Shown: positions 1 to 12,390, counted from the stretch's first letter. The stretch is 64,000 nt of DNA from Calliopum simillimum (GCA_951812925.1 OX638368.1:114723309-114787308), one strand, 5' to 3'. The notes: a model not told the origin generated them from the letters alone. A program made the numbers and translations.

Positions 1-1149
1 CGACGTGCTTAAGCATAAGAACGACGAGATACGCAGATCTTTCGTAGAAGAACTTAAAACAGCTCCGTTTCGATTGTGGTGGAAGTATTGAAACATCATG
101 GAGGGCAGTTAAGACGGCGTTCTTAAACTCCAGAGAAAAAATACTTGGGTTTCAACCCTCGAACAAGAAGCACGAAGCACTGGATGAGCGAGGAAACGTG
201 GGGTCTTGTTGAAAAAAGAAGAAGCGCGAAAAAATTGAGAGACGACGCTAAAACTAGAGCACAAAAGAACGTCGCCGAAAAAGTCTTTAACTCTCTCAGT
301 GAAGAAGTCAGGCGATCGTGCAGACAAGACAAAAGAAGAATGTATAACGACCTCGCGAGCGAAGCCGAAAGCGCTGCAAATGCTTAAAATCTCAGGCAGC
401 TTTACGATATCACCCGCAGATTATCTGGCAGAAAACTCCAACAGAGCCGCCCTATCAAAGACAAAAATGGAAATCTCTTAACATCCGCGGACGAACAACT
501 TAAGAAATGGAAAGAGTATTTTTGTGATATACTAAATCCCATGTCTACCACATCCCCACAATCAGAATCACCAACTACAACTGCCGCAGTGACTCGCAGT
601 AGTAGTCGAATACAAACACCACTGCCTATAATCGATGAAATATTGAAAGCTATCCAAAGCATGAAAAACAACAAGGCCGCTGGTATAGATCAAATAACAG
701 CTGAACTGCTAAAAGCATGCCCCATAACGTCAGCTAAAATTCTCCATCCAGTACTCACCAAAATCTGGAGCGAAGAGCGTTTGCCAGAAGATTGGCTACA
801 TGGCATGTTAGTCAAACTACCGAAAAAAGGTGACCTAAGCGAGTGCCGAAACTATAGAGGCATTACCTTGCTCTCAGTACCATCAAAAGTATTGACGAAA
901 GTGCTTCTGAACAGGGTAAACGAAAAACTTGATTCGGCCATTCGATAGCAGCAAGCAGGATTCCGGCGAAACCGATCATGCTTGGATCAAATCAACACCC
1001 TCAGAATAATTGTCGAACAATCATGCGAGTGGCGTGCTGCACTTCAACTTGTCTTCGTAGACTATAGCACTGCCTTCGACAGTATCTCCCGAGAAAACAT
1101 CTGGGTTTCACTGCAACGAAGAGGTATTGCCGCAAAGGCCATTAACTCA
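1..1149 (+). mobile_element. LINE reverse transcriptase fragment, broken
   Basis: Three consecutive reading segments on the plus strand (about 145-387, 390-540 and 541-1149) read as a reverse transcriptase of the insect LINE type often annotated as craniofacial-development-protein-2-like. Visible RT landmarks are NNKAAGIDQITAELLKA, KLPKKGDLSECRNYRGITLL, AGFRRNRSC and the first half of the palm motif, VDYSTAFDS. The frame shifts near 390-480 and there is an in-frame TAG at 946-948. The 5' part lies outside the window. The 3' part, with the catalytic YxDD, is missing because another LINE begins at the poly-T run at 1150. It is a dead copy; the exact LINE clade is not settled from this fragment. 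Confidence 0.85.
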
Positions 1150-1267
1150 TTTTTTTTTTTTTATTTTATAACAAGTCAAAAAAGTAATATAATTACAATT
1201 TTAAGTTTTAAAGTCTAGCAACAAGCATCTAGGGCCTTCGGCTATCTTTAATTAGTATTAAAGAATA

Positions 1268-4200
1268 TTATATGTCATAGAATATATTAAGTTTAAATAA
1301 TAGGTTTATAAAATTGCTGATATTGATTTCTGACGGTGTATTAAGTAGGGAAAAAATTGGAGGAATTTTGTGCGTAATTCGTATATTTTCTATTTCTGGA
1401 CAATTGAAGATGATGTGTTCAATGCAGGCTATTTCTGTTTGACAGTGTTGACATATGGGTGCTGAATCTCGTGAAAGATAATGTTGGTGTGTAAGTCTGG
1501 TGTGTCCTAGACGGAACCGAGTATAGGCTATTGTTTTTCTTCTATTTATTGCAATCGGGTAGGTAGGTGGAATTTGATTCGAATTGATGCTTTTGTAGTG
1601 GTGAGAATAAGCTGACCAGTGGGATTTATTAATATATAGTATTTTTTCATCAACTGCATTCCAAATATCTTTTTTAAAAGTTGTGGCAAAAGTAAAAGTT
1701 GGTGTCTTTGTTGCAAGCTTAGCAGCATTATCAGCAGCTGTGTTTCCTGCAATACCAATGTGCCCAGGAACCCAAATTAGTTTGAGTAGAGGAGAGTTAA
1801 TCAATAAATCCCGTATTTGTGAAATGGTTGTGTTATTGTTATTAATATTTTTGACTGCGTGGATAGTGGATAGAGAATCAGAGCATATGATATATTTTTT
1901 GTTTTTCTTGTGAGTTATTTTAATAGCTTGTAGTATGGCTACTGCTTCTGCTGTAAGAATGGAGGTATACCCGGGCAGAGCACCAATACAAAGTAGCTTA
2001 CCGCTCTCGTTTACTACCCCGAAAGCAACAGAATCTTTAGTTTTTGATCCATCAGTGTAAAAGCTCTTCCAATCGCTGAAACGGTTACGTATTTCAAAGA
2101 AGAGTTTACGAAATATTTCCGGATTTGTTTCTTGTTTAGTCCATTGATGAAGTTCTAACAAAATGCTTTCCGATCTTAAGTGCCAAGGTGGTTCTCGTAA
2201 GTGATAATTTTTTTCAATAGATATAATGATGTCGTTATCCTTAGCAAGTTGCAAAGCACTATATAGTGTTGATGGCTTTTTTGGTAGTCTCTTCCGTTTC
2301 ATAATTTTTTTTATTTGTTCATGAATTTGAGAGCCTTCCGAGTTCAAGATCTTAAAAGCTAACCTTCCTGTGAGTAGTGTGCATCGATTTTCTATGGAAG
2401 GAAGACCAGATTCCGTAAGGATATTTAGAATGGGAGTGGATCGAAAAGCACCCAGTGCTACTTGAAGGGCAGAATGATATATTGACTTGATTTTTTGCAG
2501 ATTTCGCCTCGATGTGACTCCAAACATTGGCAGACCATAATCAATTTTTGAAAGGATAATTGACCTAACAATTCCGATAAGGGAGTTTGTGTTGCTTTCT
2601 AGCTTTATACTACTTAAGCATTTTATAATATTAAGTCTCTTATTTAAAGTTTTAGAAAGGTTATATATGTGGCAATTCCAAAGATGCTTGTTGTAAAAGT
2701 AAATACCTAAGATCTTAAGTGATAATACATTTTGAATATTTACATTATTAGCATTGATTATAAAATTATTACAATTAATTTTCTTACATATATGTAAATG
2801 TTTAGATTTTTCTACGCATATTTTGTACCCACTATAATCACCCCATGACAAGAGATCCTCAAAAAGTTTGTTTGTTTTGTCAATAAACGTTGAAAAGTTT
2901 TTTACTTTACAATAAATGTAGAGGTCATCTGCGTAAATAACGTGCTTAAAGAATTTCTGGTCATCAATTATTTTACTAAGATTGTTGAAAGAAATTAGAA
3001 ACAGAACGACTGACAGAGGGGATCCTTGAGGAATCCCATTTTGCAATGGCCAAATATCTGAAAAGGTATTATTGACTTTAACACGTATTTTTCCATTTGA
3101 GAGAAAATTATAAACATAGTTTATAATTTTATTGCCCACTTTCCATTCTAGTAGCTTGTCAATGACAGAATGCACTCCTATGCGATCAAAAGCTTTCTCA
3201 GCGTCTATTGATATGAGTGAAAAGTGATTTTTAGATGACAAAGCATCACTGATATCTTGATCAATAGCAATTAAAGCATCTGTTGTGCCTTTTCCCCTTT
3301 TATAAGCTGATTGTTTACAAGAAAGAAGATTTTGTTCAGATAGCAGCCGAAATAGTCTTTTTGCAACAATTTTTTCAAGGACTTTGCTCATGCATTTAAG
3401 CAGAGAGATGGGCCTATAGCTATGTATTGAGTTATTTTCTTTGTTTGGTTTAAGGATGGGCACAATAGTAGCAACTTTTCATTGCTGTGGTAATTGACCG
3501 TTTATAAGGATTTCATTGTATATACTGCATAATTTCTTTTTAGCATTGTTAGGTAAGTACTTTAGTATTGGGTAGGATAACTTATCGTGTCTTGGGGTTT
3601 TACCTTTTAGACTATTGAGGCAAGACTGTAGTTCGAGCATAGTTATTGGTGCTTCAATTCTTTTTGCACGCGCAGACAAGTGATGTGAGGTGGAAATTCT
3701 CTCAGGGATACTATGTTTATTTTGAACAAAATTACTAAAGTTATGGTCCAGAGAAAAATCTGACCAGTTTTTACCAAACAGGTTTGAAATTTTTTTAGAG
3801 TCGCTTATGTTAGAGTCGCCCGAAATTTTTATGTATTTAATAATAGTGCAAGTGTTGCAATTCGAGAGGGCACGAACTTTGTCCCAAAGTACTTTTGACG
3901 GGGTTGAAGGATTAATGTCTTTCGTAAAATTTATGAAAGATTTTCTTTTTGCCAGCTTAGCTTCTCTTTTAAAGATTGCGTTTGCTTTTTTAAATTTAAT
4001 TAAATTTGATGTAGTTGGATGTCTTCGAAAAGTTTTCCAATATGTTTGCTTATCCTTTTGAAGGGCAGCTATGAGTTCAGTCCACCAGTATACTTTCTTT
4101 TTATAAGCTTTGTTGCTGGTCCTTGGTATTGAATCATTGGCACAGCTAACTATGCATTTTTGGAAACGAGACACTTTTTGATTAATGTTTGGTAAATTCA

Positions 4201-4966
4201 GGTTTAAGTTATCAATTTTTTCAGAAGTAAGTACGTCGAATTTACACCAGTTGGCGAAATCAGTTTTGTATCTAACTATTTTAGGACCATAGTAGTTTCT
4301 ATTGTCAGAAAAAAGTATAATATTTATTGGAAAGTGATCACTTCCATGAAGATTATCATCAACCGTCCAAGAGTAGGATATATTCAAAGGGGGTGAGCAC
4401 AAGGATAGGTTTATGTTAGTGAAAGAGGAATGTGTGAAAAAATGTGTGGGGGAATTGCCATTCATAAGAATCATGTTGCTGTTGTTGATAAAATCAGATA
4501 TTGTCCTGCCTTTACTGTTGGTTCTACTTGAGCCCCATAGAGTGCTCCAAGCATTAAAATCTCCAATAATTAAGAGAGGATTGTTAAAACATCTCAAAAT
4601 GTCATGCAGGTCACTTTCCCTGATATTTTCTTTTGGTCCCGAATATATGTTTATAACTATAAAATTTATTTCGGCTTCAATTTCTATTGCAATACAAAGA
4701 ATATTAGTGTTAATATTGATTAGACTATGTTTGATGTTTTTCGATATTAAAAAGGCGACACCCCGTTCTGCGTATTGGTTTGGATTAATATCATTTTTGT
4801 GATAAAGAACATATTTTTTGGGAATGCAAGTCTGGTGAGGAAATGAGATTAAGTGGGTTTCTTGAAGAGCTATTATATCGGGAAGTTTGTTTTTGATAAT
4901 AAGTTGTAGCTCATTGTAGTTATTGTAGTAACCATTGAGGTTCCATTGAAGGAATCTAAGTACCAT
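1268..4966 (-). pseudogene. I-clade LINE ORF2, one nonsense codon
   Basis: ORF2 starts at 4966. It carries an apurinic-type endonuclease at its N-terminus (LQWNLNGYYNN, QETHL, GDFNAWSTLWG, SDHFPI), then a reverse transcriptase (GIPQGSPLS, YADDLYIY near 2930-2945) and an RNase H domain (YTDGS, AEAVAILQA, CSDSLS, VPGHIGIAGN). A cysteine/histidine-rich tail (CQHCQTEIACIEH) follows. The frame is open for the whole length except for one TGA at 3479-3481, in the conserved LPxxWK stretch where a Trp (TGG) is expected. Two long ORFs of 495 and 731 codons lie on either side. One point mutation therefore separates this copy from an intact ORF of about 1,230 codons, which implies a young insertion. Confidence 0.9.
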
Positions 4967-5025
4967 AACTAACTTGGTGTACGAAAAATATTCTTAAATT
5001 TGTATAAATACAGATAGAGAATATT

Positions 5026-6145
5026 TTATGTTTTCATTTCCGCGTCTGAATCTGAACTAATATTTTGAGTATCAAGTGACGTTTGCCTTGAAGATGATTT
5101 GGTATTACGAATTGGAATTTTGGGATAAGTAGATTGTCTTGGAGAAATAACAGGTTGATCTGAAATGTCGAGGGATGCATTAGTTTGAAAAGAGTTATTT
5201 AATACGGTTGTGGTTTTTGTTGTTGGTGTGCTTTTTATTGGTGTTGTGGTGTTTATTGCTGTATTAATTTTTGTAGTTGGTGGTGTAACTGTGGGCAAAG
5301 TAGTTTTAGGTGATGAAGATTCATTTGTTGTTGTATTTTCAGAATTGTTGTTTTTTTCTGGGAGAGTTTTGAGTTTTCTTGTTTATTGTTATTATTTTGT
5401 GTATTGTTAGTCTTGTAAATTGTTTACTAGATTAAAAGTCTTGTTTTTTACAGCAATTGCATCTTTTAGTTCTTCTATAACGATTTGATTTGAAAATTGA
5501 GTATTTGCTTGTTCATTGATTGCGAGTGTTAAGTCTCTAAAGGTACATTTGTTTATTGTTTTGTATGTGAGTATTGATTGACGTTTTTTGTAAGTTCGGC
5601 ATTCTTTGTTGTTGGAGCGATGCTGTTTTTTACAGTTAATGCATTCAACCTTAGTACAGGGAGTTGGAATGTGCTCAGTTGTGGAACAAACAAAACAATT
5701 GTTTTCTACCTCGCAATGCTTTTTTGTATGGCCAATTACGTGACAATTCTTACACTGCATGGGAGTTGGTATGTACGGTTCAACCTTTATTTTGACCCAT
5801 GCTACCTCCAATTCATTTGGTAGGTCGTATAGATCAAAAGAGAGGATATGTAAAGAGGTGTTTAGAATTTTGTCGTCTTTGAATTTTATAATTTTTTTGC
5901 ATTCAGTGACGTGTTGGGATCGTTAACCTTCAACTATTTCATCTTCTGTTAGCTGTCTTAAATACTCTGAGAATACAACACCTTTGCAAGTGTTAAGTGT
6001 AGGGTGCAAAGAGACTGAGATTTGGCACAGGTTAGATAACTGTTTAGCTTTGAGAAAGAGAGCTGCTTGACGTTCACTTTTAGTTAATATCAATAAATGT
6101 CCCTCTCTTGTGTAAGAAGTTTGTGCTGTTTTTTCAGTAGATTAA
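5026..6145 (-). pseudogene. I-clade LINE ORF1 (gag-like), broken
   Basis: The minus strand encodes a gag-like protein with three consecutive zinc knuckles around 5755-5600: CKNCHVIGHTKKHC, CFVCSTTEHIPTPC and a third beginning CINCKKQH. This is the arrangement expected of I/Jockey-group nucleic-acid-binding ORF1 proteins. The upstream frame (about 6140-5812) is continuous with it except for a TAA near 5925. The downstream part (5298-5026) lies beyond another stop near 5404. A stop precedes the frame at its 5' side and no start codon is evident, so the N-terminus is lost or frameshifted. Confidence 0.75.
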
Positions 6146-6475
6146 AGTGTCCTTGAAACTGAAAAAACTCACTTAGCACTAACTCCCTTTCTTCGCAATC
6201 CAATTTTCAAAAACCACCAAATCTGGTGTGAAAAACACTAAGCTGGCACCTCTGCAAATGGTGAATTAAATGCCAGCTGTCAGCTGCTGTGTGATTGATA
6301 CGTAGGCTGCTATATATATTTCTGGCCTAGGCAACACTAAGTGTTGCCAGGTGCAATCTGACATTTCCATTGGAAAGTTTGACATTTTTTAGCATAAACG
6401 TACTCAGAACGTTTTGACGTACGATCATCATTTGTGTTGTTTACAGTGACTTGAAAAAATTAATTTGGCAAAAAA

Positions 6476-7486
6476 ATGGAATTAACTCGTGAACATTTTC
6501 GTGCGATCATTTTTCACAACTTTCGACGTGGAGTATCACGACAGGAGTGCATCGATGAACTTAAATCTTTGTATGACGATGAAGCACCATCTTATAGTAC
6601 TGTGAAAAACTGGTTTAATGAATTCCATCGTGGCCGACGCTCGCTCAAAGACGAATTCCGTGAAGGTCGTCCAAAAACGGCCGTTGTGCCAGAGAACATT
6701 GATGCCGTGCGTGAAATGATAATGCAAGATCGTTATGTGACATACCGTGTGATAGAAGCATCCTTGGACATTTCTCCCACCAACATACATTCGATATTGC
6801 ATGAACACATGGCCGTCAAGAAGGTTTGTTCCCGTTGGATCCCGTACAATTTGACAATCGCTCAAAAAAAGGCTCGTGTCGATTGGTGCAAAGAAATGTT
6901 GAAAAAATACGATCGCGCTGCTTCAAAAGACGTTTATAAGATCGTCACAGGTGACGAATCATGGATATATGTGTTTGAGCCCGAAACAAAACAGCAATCG
7001 ACCGATTGGGTCTTCGAAGACGAGCCAAATCCAACGAAAGTTGTTCGTGGAAGAAGCACTTCGAAGCAAATGGTCGCCTGTTTCTTCGGCAAAACTGGTC
7101 ATGTGGCGACTGTTTCGCTTGAGCAACGTAGGACGTTCAATTCTGAGTGGTACACCAGAATTTGTTTGCCTGAAGTCTTCGGAGAAATTCGAAAAATTAA
7201 CAAAAGAAGACGAATCATTGTTCACCATGACAATGCGAGCTCTTACACGTCGGCTGAAACCAGCGCCTTTTTGACCGGCCAAAACGTTGAATTGATGGGT
7301 CATCCGCCGTACAGCCCTGACTTGGCACCCAATGACTTCTTTTTATTCCCGCACATCAAGAAAAAAATGCGTGGTCAACGATTTTCGTCACCAGAAGATG
7401 CTGTTGAAGCGTTCAAAAACCATGTTTTGGAGGTGTCTCAATCGGAGTGGAAAAAGTGCTTCGACAATTGGTTTGAACGCATGTAA
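6476..7486 (+). pseudogene. mariner transposase, C-terminus lost
   Basis: A 336-residue mariner transposase with the N-terminal paired helix-turn-helix domain, WVPH-like linker (SRWIPYNLT) and the DDE/D nuclease domain. The catalytic triad looks complete: Asp160 (TGDESW), Asp252 (HHDNAS) and Asp287 (YSPDLAPND). The last two are separated by 34 residues, as in D,D34D mariners. The ORF ends in TAA directly after FERM, where related transposases have a Gln codon. The next codons still read KCINHAGEYFD, so the family C-terminus persists past a CAA-to-TAA change before the LINE insertion cuts it. Mostly intact but probably not active because of these two lesions. Confidence 0.9.
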
Positions 7487-7832
7487 AAGTGTATAAATCA
7501 TGCTGGAGAATACTTTGATTTGATTTGATTTATTAAAGTAATGTCAAACTGATACAACAAGATTCTTAATATAATCTTATAAATTATAGTACCAGCTTCA
7601 TGGATTAGGAGAAATATATCACATAGTTAGTACGATAAAGCTTAAGTTGTTAAAAATGTAGTGTATTATTTCTTAAATAAATTACAATTAAGGTTATTCA
7701 TAGCAATTTAGTTTACATCAAACATTAAAATTCGAACTTACAAATTACAAATACAATAAAATAAATATAATTATATCTATTAATAAAATAGGAGATTACA
7801 TATAAGTACATGGTATGAAGATACGAACCGGT

Positions 7833-10664
7833 TCAACAACGAAAATATAGCGAGAGTTTGTTTTTAAATTGCACAAAGGTTAGGTTAGATCGGAGTTCGG
7901 GGGGTAAAGTGTTCCAGAGGCGAATAGCATAAATATAAAATTGCCTTTCAGAAGTTAAACAGAAATGTCGGACTTGAATTAAGATTTTAGCACGATTGGA
8001 TCGTGAAAAGAGCAATCTATCATACAGATATTTAGGTTCACAGGAATTAATGACCTTATGCAACAGCAACAGAGTTCGGAATCGGAGAATATTTTCAAAT
8101 GTCATGTTACAAATTCTTATAGCAAACTGTGATACATGGTCGTTACGTTTCAGCCCAAAAACATATCTAGCAATGTTATTAAATAATACATTGAGTTTGG
8201 CTTTACTTGCAACATCACAATTTCCAAATATTTCACAGCCATAAAGGAGCGTAGGCAGCAGATAGGCTTTAGCAAGGAGTAATCGTATCCCTAATGGTGT
8301 GAAAAATTGCGTGATCCACAACACGCGCAGCATTCCATACACTTTGCCGGTGGTGTGTTGAATATGCGTGTTCCATGACAGGGTTCTATTGAAGGTTACG
8401 CCTAGGTTTTTAGCAGTGTCTACATAGGGAATAGGACAGCCATTTAGCATGATGGGAGGAAAACAATCGGTATTAATTACTTTTTTGGATATGACTATAC
8501 TCTTGGACTTTTTAGGGTTAATAGACAGACCATTTTCTTGCGCCCAGTCAGCTATACGATTCAGGTCATTGTTCATAAGTGTCACGTAATTTGGCACTCG
8601 ATCACGATCACAGCAACCATACAATTGCACATCATCAGCGTACATGTGGATGTTACAACTTTTTAGAATATTGGGCAGATCGTTAATGTATATGGAGAAG
8701 AGGAGTGGCCCTAGGACAGAGCCCTGAGGGACTCCCTTTCTAACAGGTAGAAAATTCGATACATTATTATTTGCACACACAGATTGCGACCTATTAAGCA
8801 AGTAGGATTGCACCAAACTTTTTGCACATTCAGAAAAGTTAAATAAATTTAGCAATTTAGTGCTTAAAATATTATGATCCACTGAATCAAATGCTTTTGA
8901 GTGATCCAAGAGAACTAAGAAGCAGACATTACCATCATCTAACCCCGAACGAAGGTTTTCAGCCACATCGATAAGTGCAGTGACACAGCTACGTTGAGCC
9001 CTGAAACCGGATTGTCGATCAGTAAAAAGATTGTTATCACGAATGAATTGGTTTATTTGTCGATAAAGCAGCAGTTCAAGAGCCTTAGACAGGAAGGGTA
9101 GAATAGCTATGGGTCGAAATTCGTTGAGCGATTTGGGAACAGGAATTATTTTAGCTTTTTTCCAGCTGCTTGGAAAGGTAGAAGAGGTAATTATGGCATT
9201 GAAAATATATGTAATAAATGGCAACAACACAGGAAGAAGAGCTTTTAAAAATGTTGGATTTAACTCATCAATTCCAGTGGCATTTGATTTAATAGCTATA
9301 ATACTCTCTAAAACTTCACATTGGTCAACGCAACGGAATGAAAAACTACGATTATTGGGAAGAATACCAGTAGAGTTGGCATAAACATTGTTTACAATTA
9401 CTGGCGAGGAAATGTTCACAAATTTTTCATTGAGGGCATTAACATCTGTGATGTTACAACTGCCAGCAGTGTTCTTTCCAATGCCTATTTCACGAATTAC
9501 AGTCCACAACTTCTTACCACCAACTGCGTTCTTGAATTTAGCACTGTAAAATTTAGTCTTAGACAACTTTATTTCGCTACTAACGGATTTTCGAAGACGT
9601 GAGAACTCAAAGTAAAGTTCAGGTGTTTTAAAGCATTTCCAGCGATTATAAGCAGCATTGCGCGATATGATAAGATTTTTAATCGAGCTATTGAACCATG
9701 GCTTTTGTTGGACTTTTGCCTGCTTAGTTTTAATAGGTACGAATTTGTTGAATAAGTAATTTAAATTATGCTGAAAAAAGTCTACCTGATTTTCAACAGC
9801 AGGCATTCTATAAATGGCTTGCCAATCAATTCTATTTACCTCATGACTAAGCTGAAGATAATTAATATGCTTAAAGTCTCGATAACTATATACGGTAGAG
9901 GAGACAGTGAATTCAAAATCAAAGCACAGATAGATGAGGTCATGTTTAGAGAAGACGGGTACTTCTAATTGATCATACAGCATAATTTTAGATTCATCGT
10001 TAACAAAAAAGAGATCAAGGAGAGTATTTCTGGTATTAGTGTAATGAGTAGGCACTGACGTATTCACAGAAAAAAGCCCAAGAGATATCAGATTGTCTTT
10101 TAAATGATTTTCCGACAAAAGATCACTATTAAAGTCACCAGCAATAATTATATTAGGGAAATTTAGCGATAAATGTTCGATTGTTTGCATGAGTGACGTT
10201 GTATCAACAGATCGATTAGGTCTATAAACACTGCCAATAAGTATCTGCAGTTTTTTACTGTTAGTGATTGAGAGAAACAGATATTCAATAGGACTATCAG
10301 AAACAGACTTACATACGAATTTGCACGTGATGTTATTGCGAACATAAATTGCAACTCCACCTGCGTGTCTATACCTGTCAGCACGAAAGATACGAAAACC
10401 ATTCAGACTAAACAAAGAATCCGTCATATCATTGGTAAACCACGTTTCGGAAATGCAAATGATGTCAACACCAGAACCTTCGAAAATGAACCGCAATTCG
10501 TCAATTTTTTTCGTTAAGCTTTGCGCATTGATGTGACAAACCTTTAGACCATGTCGTTGCTTAGAAAGAATCCGTATGAGATTGAATGTATTGTCTCTGG
10601 AACTATTAGTACCATTACCCAAACTGCTCATGAGAACGCGAAAATGTCGAAGTAACCTGTGCAA
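7833..10664 (-). CDS. LINE ORF2: endonuclease and reverse transcriptase
   Basis: An intact ORF of 943 codons. The N-terminal third is an endonuclease of the exonuclease-endonuclease-phosphatase fold (VCHINAQSLTKK, CISETW, GGVAIYV, GDFNSDL, SKHDLI). The middle is a reverse transcriptase with KAKIIPVPKS, FRPIAILPFLSKALE, DRQSGFRAQRSCVTAL, DHSKAFDSVDH, GVPQGSVLGPLLF and the catalytic MYADDVQLYG near 8640. The C-terminal LWNTLPPEL motif is typical of CR1/Jockey-group proteins. No stop or frameshift is visible, so it could encode an active protein for target-primed reverse transcription. Confidence 0.92.
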   Translation of the reverse strand: MHRLLRHFRVLMSSLGNGTNSSRDNTFNLIRILSKQRHGLKVCHINAQSLTKKIDELRFIFEGSGVDIICISETWFTNDMTDSLFSLNGFRIFRADRYRHAGGVAIYVRNNITCKFVCKSVSDSPIEYLFLSITNSKKLQILIGSVYRPNRSVDTTSLMQTIEHLSLNFPNIIIAGDFNSDLLSENHLKDNLISLGLFSVNTSVPTHYTNTRNTLLDLFFVNDESKIMLYDQLEVPVFSKHDLIYLCFDFEFTVSSTVYSYRDFKHINYLQLSHEVNRIDWQAIYRMPAVENQVDFFQHNLNYLFNKFVPIKTKQAKVQQKPWFNSSIKNLIISRNAAYNRWKCFKTPELYFEFSRLRKSVSSEIKLSKTKFYSAKFKNAVGGKKLWTVIREIGIGKNTAGSCNITDVNALNEKFVNISSPVIVNNVYANSTGILPNNRSFSFRCVDQCEVLESIIAIKSNATGIDELNPTFLKALLPVLLPFITYIFNAIITSSTFPSSWKKAKIIPVPKSLNEFRPIAILPFLSKALELLLYRQINQFIRDNNLFTDRQSGFRAQRSCVTALIDVAENLRSGLDDGNVCFLVLLDHSKAFDSVDHNILSTKLLNLFNFSECAKSLVQSYLLNRSQSVCANNNVSNFLPVRKGVPQGSVLGPLLFSIYINDLPNILKSCNIHMYADDVQLYGCCDRDRVPNYVTLMNNDLNRIADWAQENGLSINPKKSKSIVISKKVINTDCFPPIMLNGCPIPYVDTAKNLGVTFNRTLSWNTHIQHTTGKVYGMLRVLWITQFFTPLGIRLLLAKAYLLPTLLYGCEIFGNCDVASKAKLNVLFNNIARYVFGLKRNDHVSQFAIRICNMTFENILRFRTLLLLHKVINSCEPKYLYDRLLFSRSNRAKILIQVRHFCLTSERQFYIYAIRLWNTLPPELRSNLTFVQFKNKLSLYFRC

Positions 10665-10846
10665 ACTGATAGATATAATGAACCGATTTTACATAAACAA
10701 AAAGTAATTTTTTAACAATGCCAAAAGTATTATTGCAAAGATCAAAAAATAAATAAATAATTAAAAATAAATGAATACCTAAATAATGGATGCAAAACAT
10801 AATATGATGGACATCTGCTGAGTAGTGAGTGTTGGTTCGAATAGCT

Positions 10847-12097
10847 CTAGCTACGAAAAAACGGAGAGTGCTGAGCGCTTACATTGTTATCATCGATATT
10901 GGTGACTAAATTGGATGATTTTTCAGCGCTTACCTCAGCAGTATTGTTGCTTGGAACGCATGAACTTTCTACAGACTCTTCAGGTTTTGCATCGTCGCCA
11001 ACTAGAGCGCGTAATTTTTCTACGGACTCTACGGGTACTGCCTCATCGCCAGCATTAATTCTAATATGAACTACACCGCGTAATGTGAAAGCTGCTTTTA
11101 ACATGTTTTTTCGTTTAGACGACAGCGCCTCTTGCAAAATTGCAAAGTTGGTTTTAGTTATGCATTCATTCACATAGAAGTGCTTATCCGAACGGAAGCC
11201 AGCGAGGTTGAGACTAAGCGGAGATTGATTTGTGCGACGGAAAGCAGAAATGGACTTGAGCACAGAGTTACGTTCGTATGGCGTTTCAAACTTTATAATA
11301 ATTGGTGTGTCTAGTTTATTAGGTGCTGATAGTGAATTTTTTACCCGAAAAATGTTGCTAACTCTCGGCGTATTGATGTTGATTGAGGCGCATAAATTAT
11401 TAAATATATTACGGAGGTTTTCATCCTTACCATGAGGAATACCATTTACACGGAGATCACAGGCTACGGACGAGTTTTCCTGCTTGGCAATCTGTGCCTT
11501 AAGTGTAACTATCTCTGTTTTGAGAAACGCGATATCGGGAGCATTATTTTCAAGGATCTCAAGACGCTCTGTGACATCAGCGATTTTATTGTTAATAACT
11601 GCGATGTTCTGTCGAAATTCGTTTAGTATTCTATTCTCACTCTCTTTCACAATAGATTTAAATTTATCCTTAATTTGAGAGGATAGCAGTGTACCTAGTG
11701 CTTTTAGGCGCGAATCAATTATTTGCACTAAACTAGTATTTGGCTCATTTGGTGGTGTTGAGCAGTTTACTTTTAGCTGTGAAGCTGCTGGAGCAGCATT
11801 TTCAATAAGTTTAGCAACCGGCGGTACGTTGAGTGAAGTAGGCGTGTCATTTATAGATAAAGGGCTTTGAATAGCTTCCGACTGGTTAGTACGTACTGGA
11901 GGTGAACGCACGGAGGAGCGTCGAGACGAAAGGCAAGCTTTACAAAAGTATTGTTGTTTGCTTTGTTTCATAAAAACCAATTCATCGCTTGAAATATTAA
12001 CGCAGAGACAGTGGAAGTACTCAGAGCAGCCAACACATTTTATCTTTTTTTCGTCATCCAGATGACGCTCAACTTTAGATTGGCAAATACACGGCAT
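10847..12097 (-). CDS. LINE ORF1: PHD-like finger and RRM-like protein
   Basis: An intact 416-codon ORF upstream of ORF2 in the same element. The N-terminus has a PHD-type Cys/His finger (MPCICQSKVERH, CVGCSEYFHCLCV, YFCKACL). A Ser/Pro-rich linker follows, then a heptad-like segment (NRILNEFRQNIAVINNKIAD, LEILENN) that suggests a coiled coil. The C-terminal half resembles the RRM-like and C-terminal domains of L1/CR1 ORF1 proteins (RVNGIPHGKDENLRNIFNNL, VSNIFRVK, PIIIKFETPYERNSVL). Its role would be RNA binding and RNP formation. ORF1 and ORF2 are separated by about 180 bp. Confidence 0.85.
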   Translation of the reverse strand: MPCICQSKVERHLDDEKKIKCVGCSEYFHCLCVNISSDELVFMKQSKQQYFCKACLSSRRSSVRSPPVRTNQSEAIQSPLSINDTPTSLNVPPVAKLIENAAPAASQLKVNCSTPPNEPNTSLVQIIDSRLKALGTLLSSQIKDKFKSIVKESENRILNEFRQNIAVINNKIADVTERLEILENNAPDIAFLKTEIVTLKAQIAKQENSSVACDLRVNGIPHGKDENLRNIFNNLCASININTPRVSNIFRVKNSLSAPNKLDTPIIIKFETPYERNSVLKSISAFRRTNQSPLSLNLAGFRSDKHFYVNECITKTNFAILQEALSSKRKNMLKAAFTLRGVVHIRINAGDEAVPVESVEKLRALVGDDAKPEESVESSCVPSNNTAEVSAEKSSNLVTNIDDNNVSAQHSPFFRS

Positions 12098-12390
12098 ATT
12101 CGTAGTATGTGATTTTATTACACACGTTCAGAGAATATGTTTAAAATTTATAATTTTGTTATATAATTAGGTCGATGGTAACGCTGTATAAGCTTAGTGG
12201 ATTGTATTTAGTGGTTTCAGTACAATCTTTATAAAATGGATCTTGTTTATAATAGAGTCGAGACACAAACCTAGTGCGCAAAAAGGTTGATATAGCCACT
12301 TAGAAGCTTTCGCAGATTGTGGTCAGACTCAAAAAATTTTGTGGATCAGAGTTGACAGTTGTCAACCAAAACTCTGTTTTGTTTATTACT

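Larger units (their letters stand above)
1150..6300 (-). mobile_element. I-clade LINE, nearly full length
   Basis: A non-LTR retrotransposon lies on the minus strand. Its 3' end is the poly-T run (poly-A on the minus strand) at 1150-1162. Reading from the right it has a gag-like ORF1 with zinc knuckles (about 6140-5026), then ORF2 with endonuclease, reverse transcriptase and RNase H (4966-1268). The presence of RNase H and three CCHC knuckles fits the I clade and relatives. It is inserted in the RT frame of the fragment at 1-1149. The 5' boundary is unclear: sequence up to the mariner at 6301 could be its 5' UTR or host DNA, and I found no target-site duplication. Confidence 0.85.

Noticed and set aside
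6536..7303. Minus-strand and alternate-frame ORFs over the mariner
   Set aside because: Shadows of the transposase reading frame.
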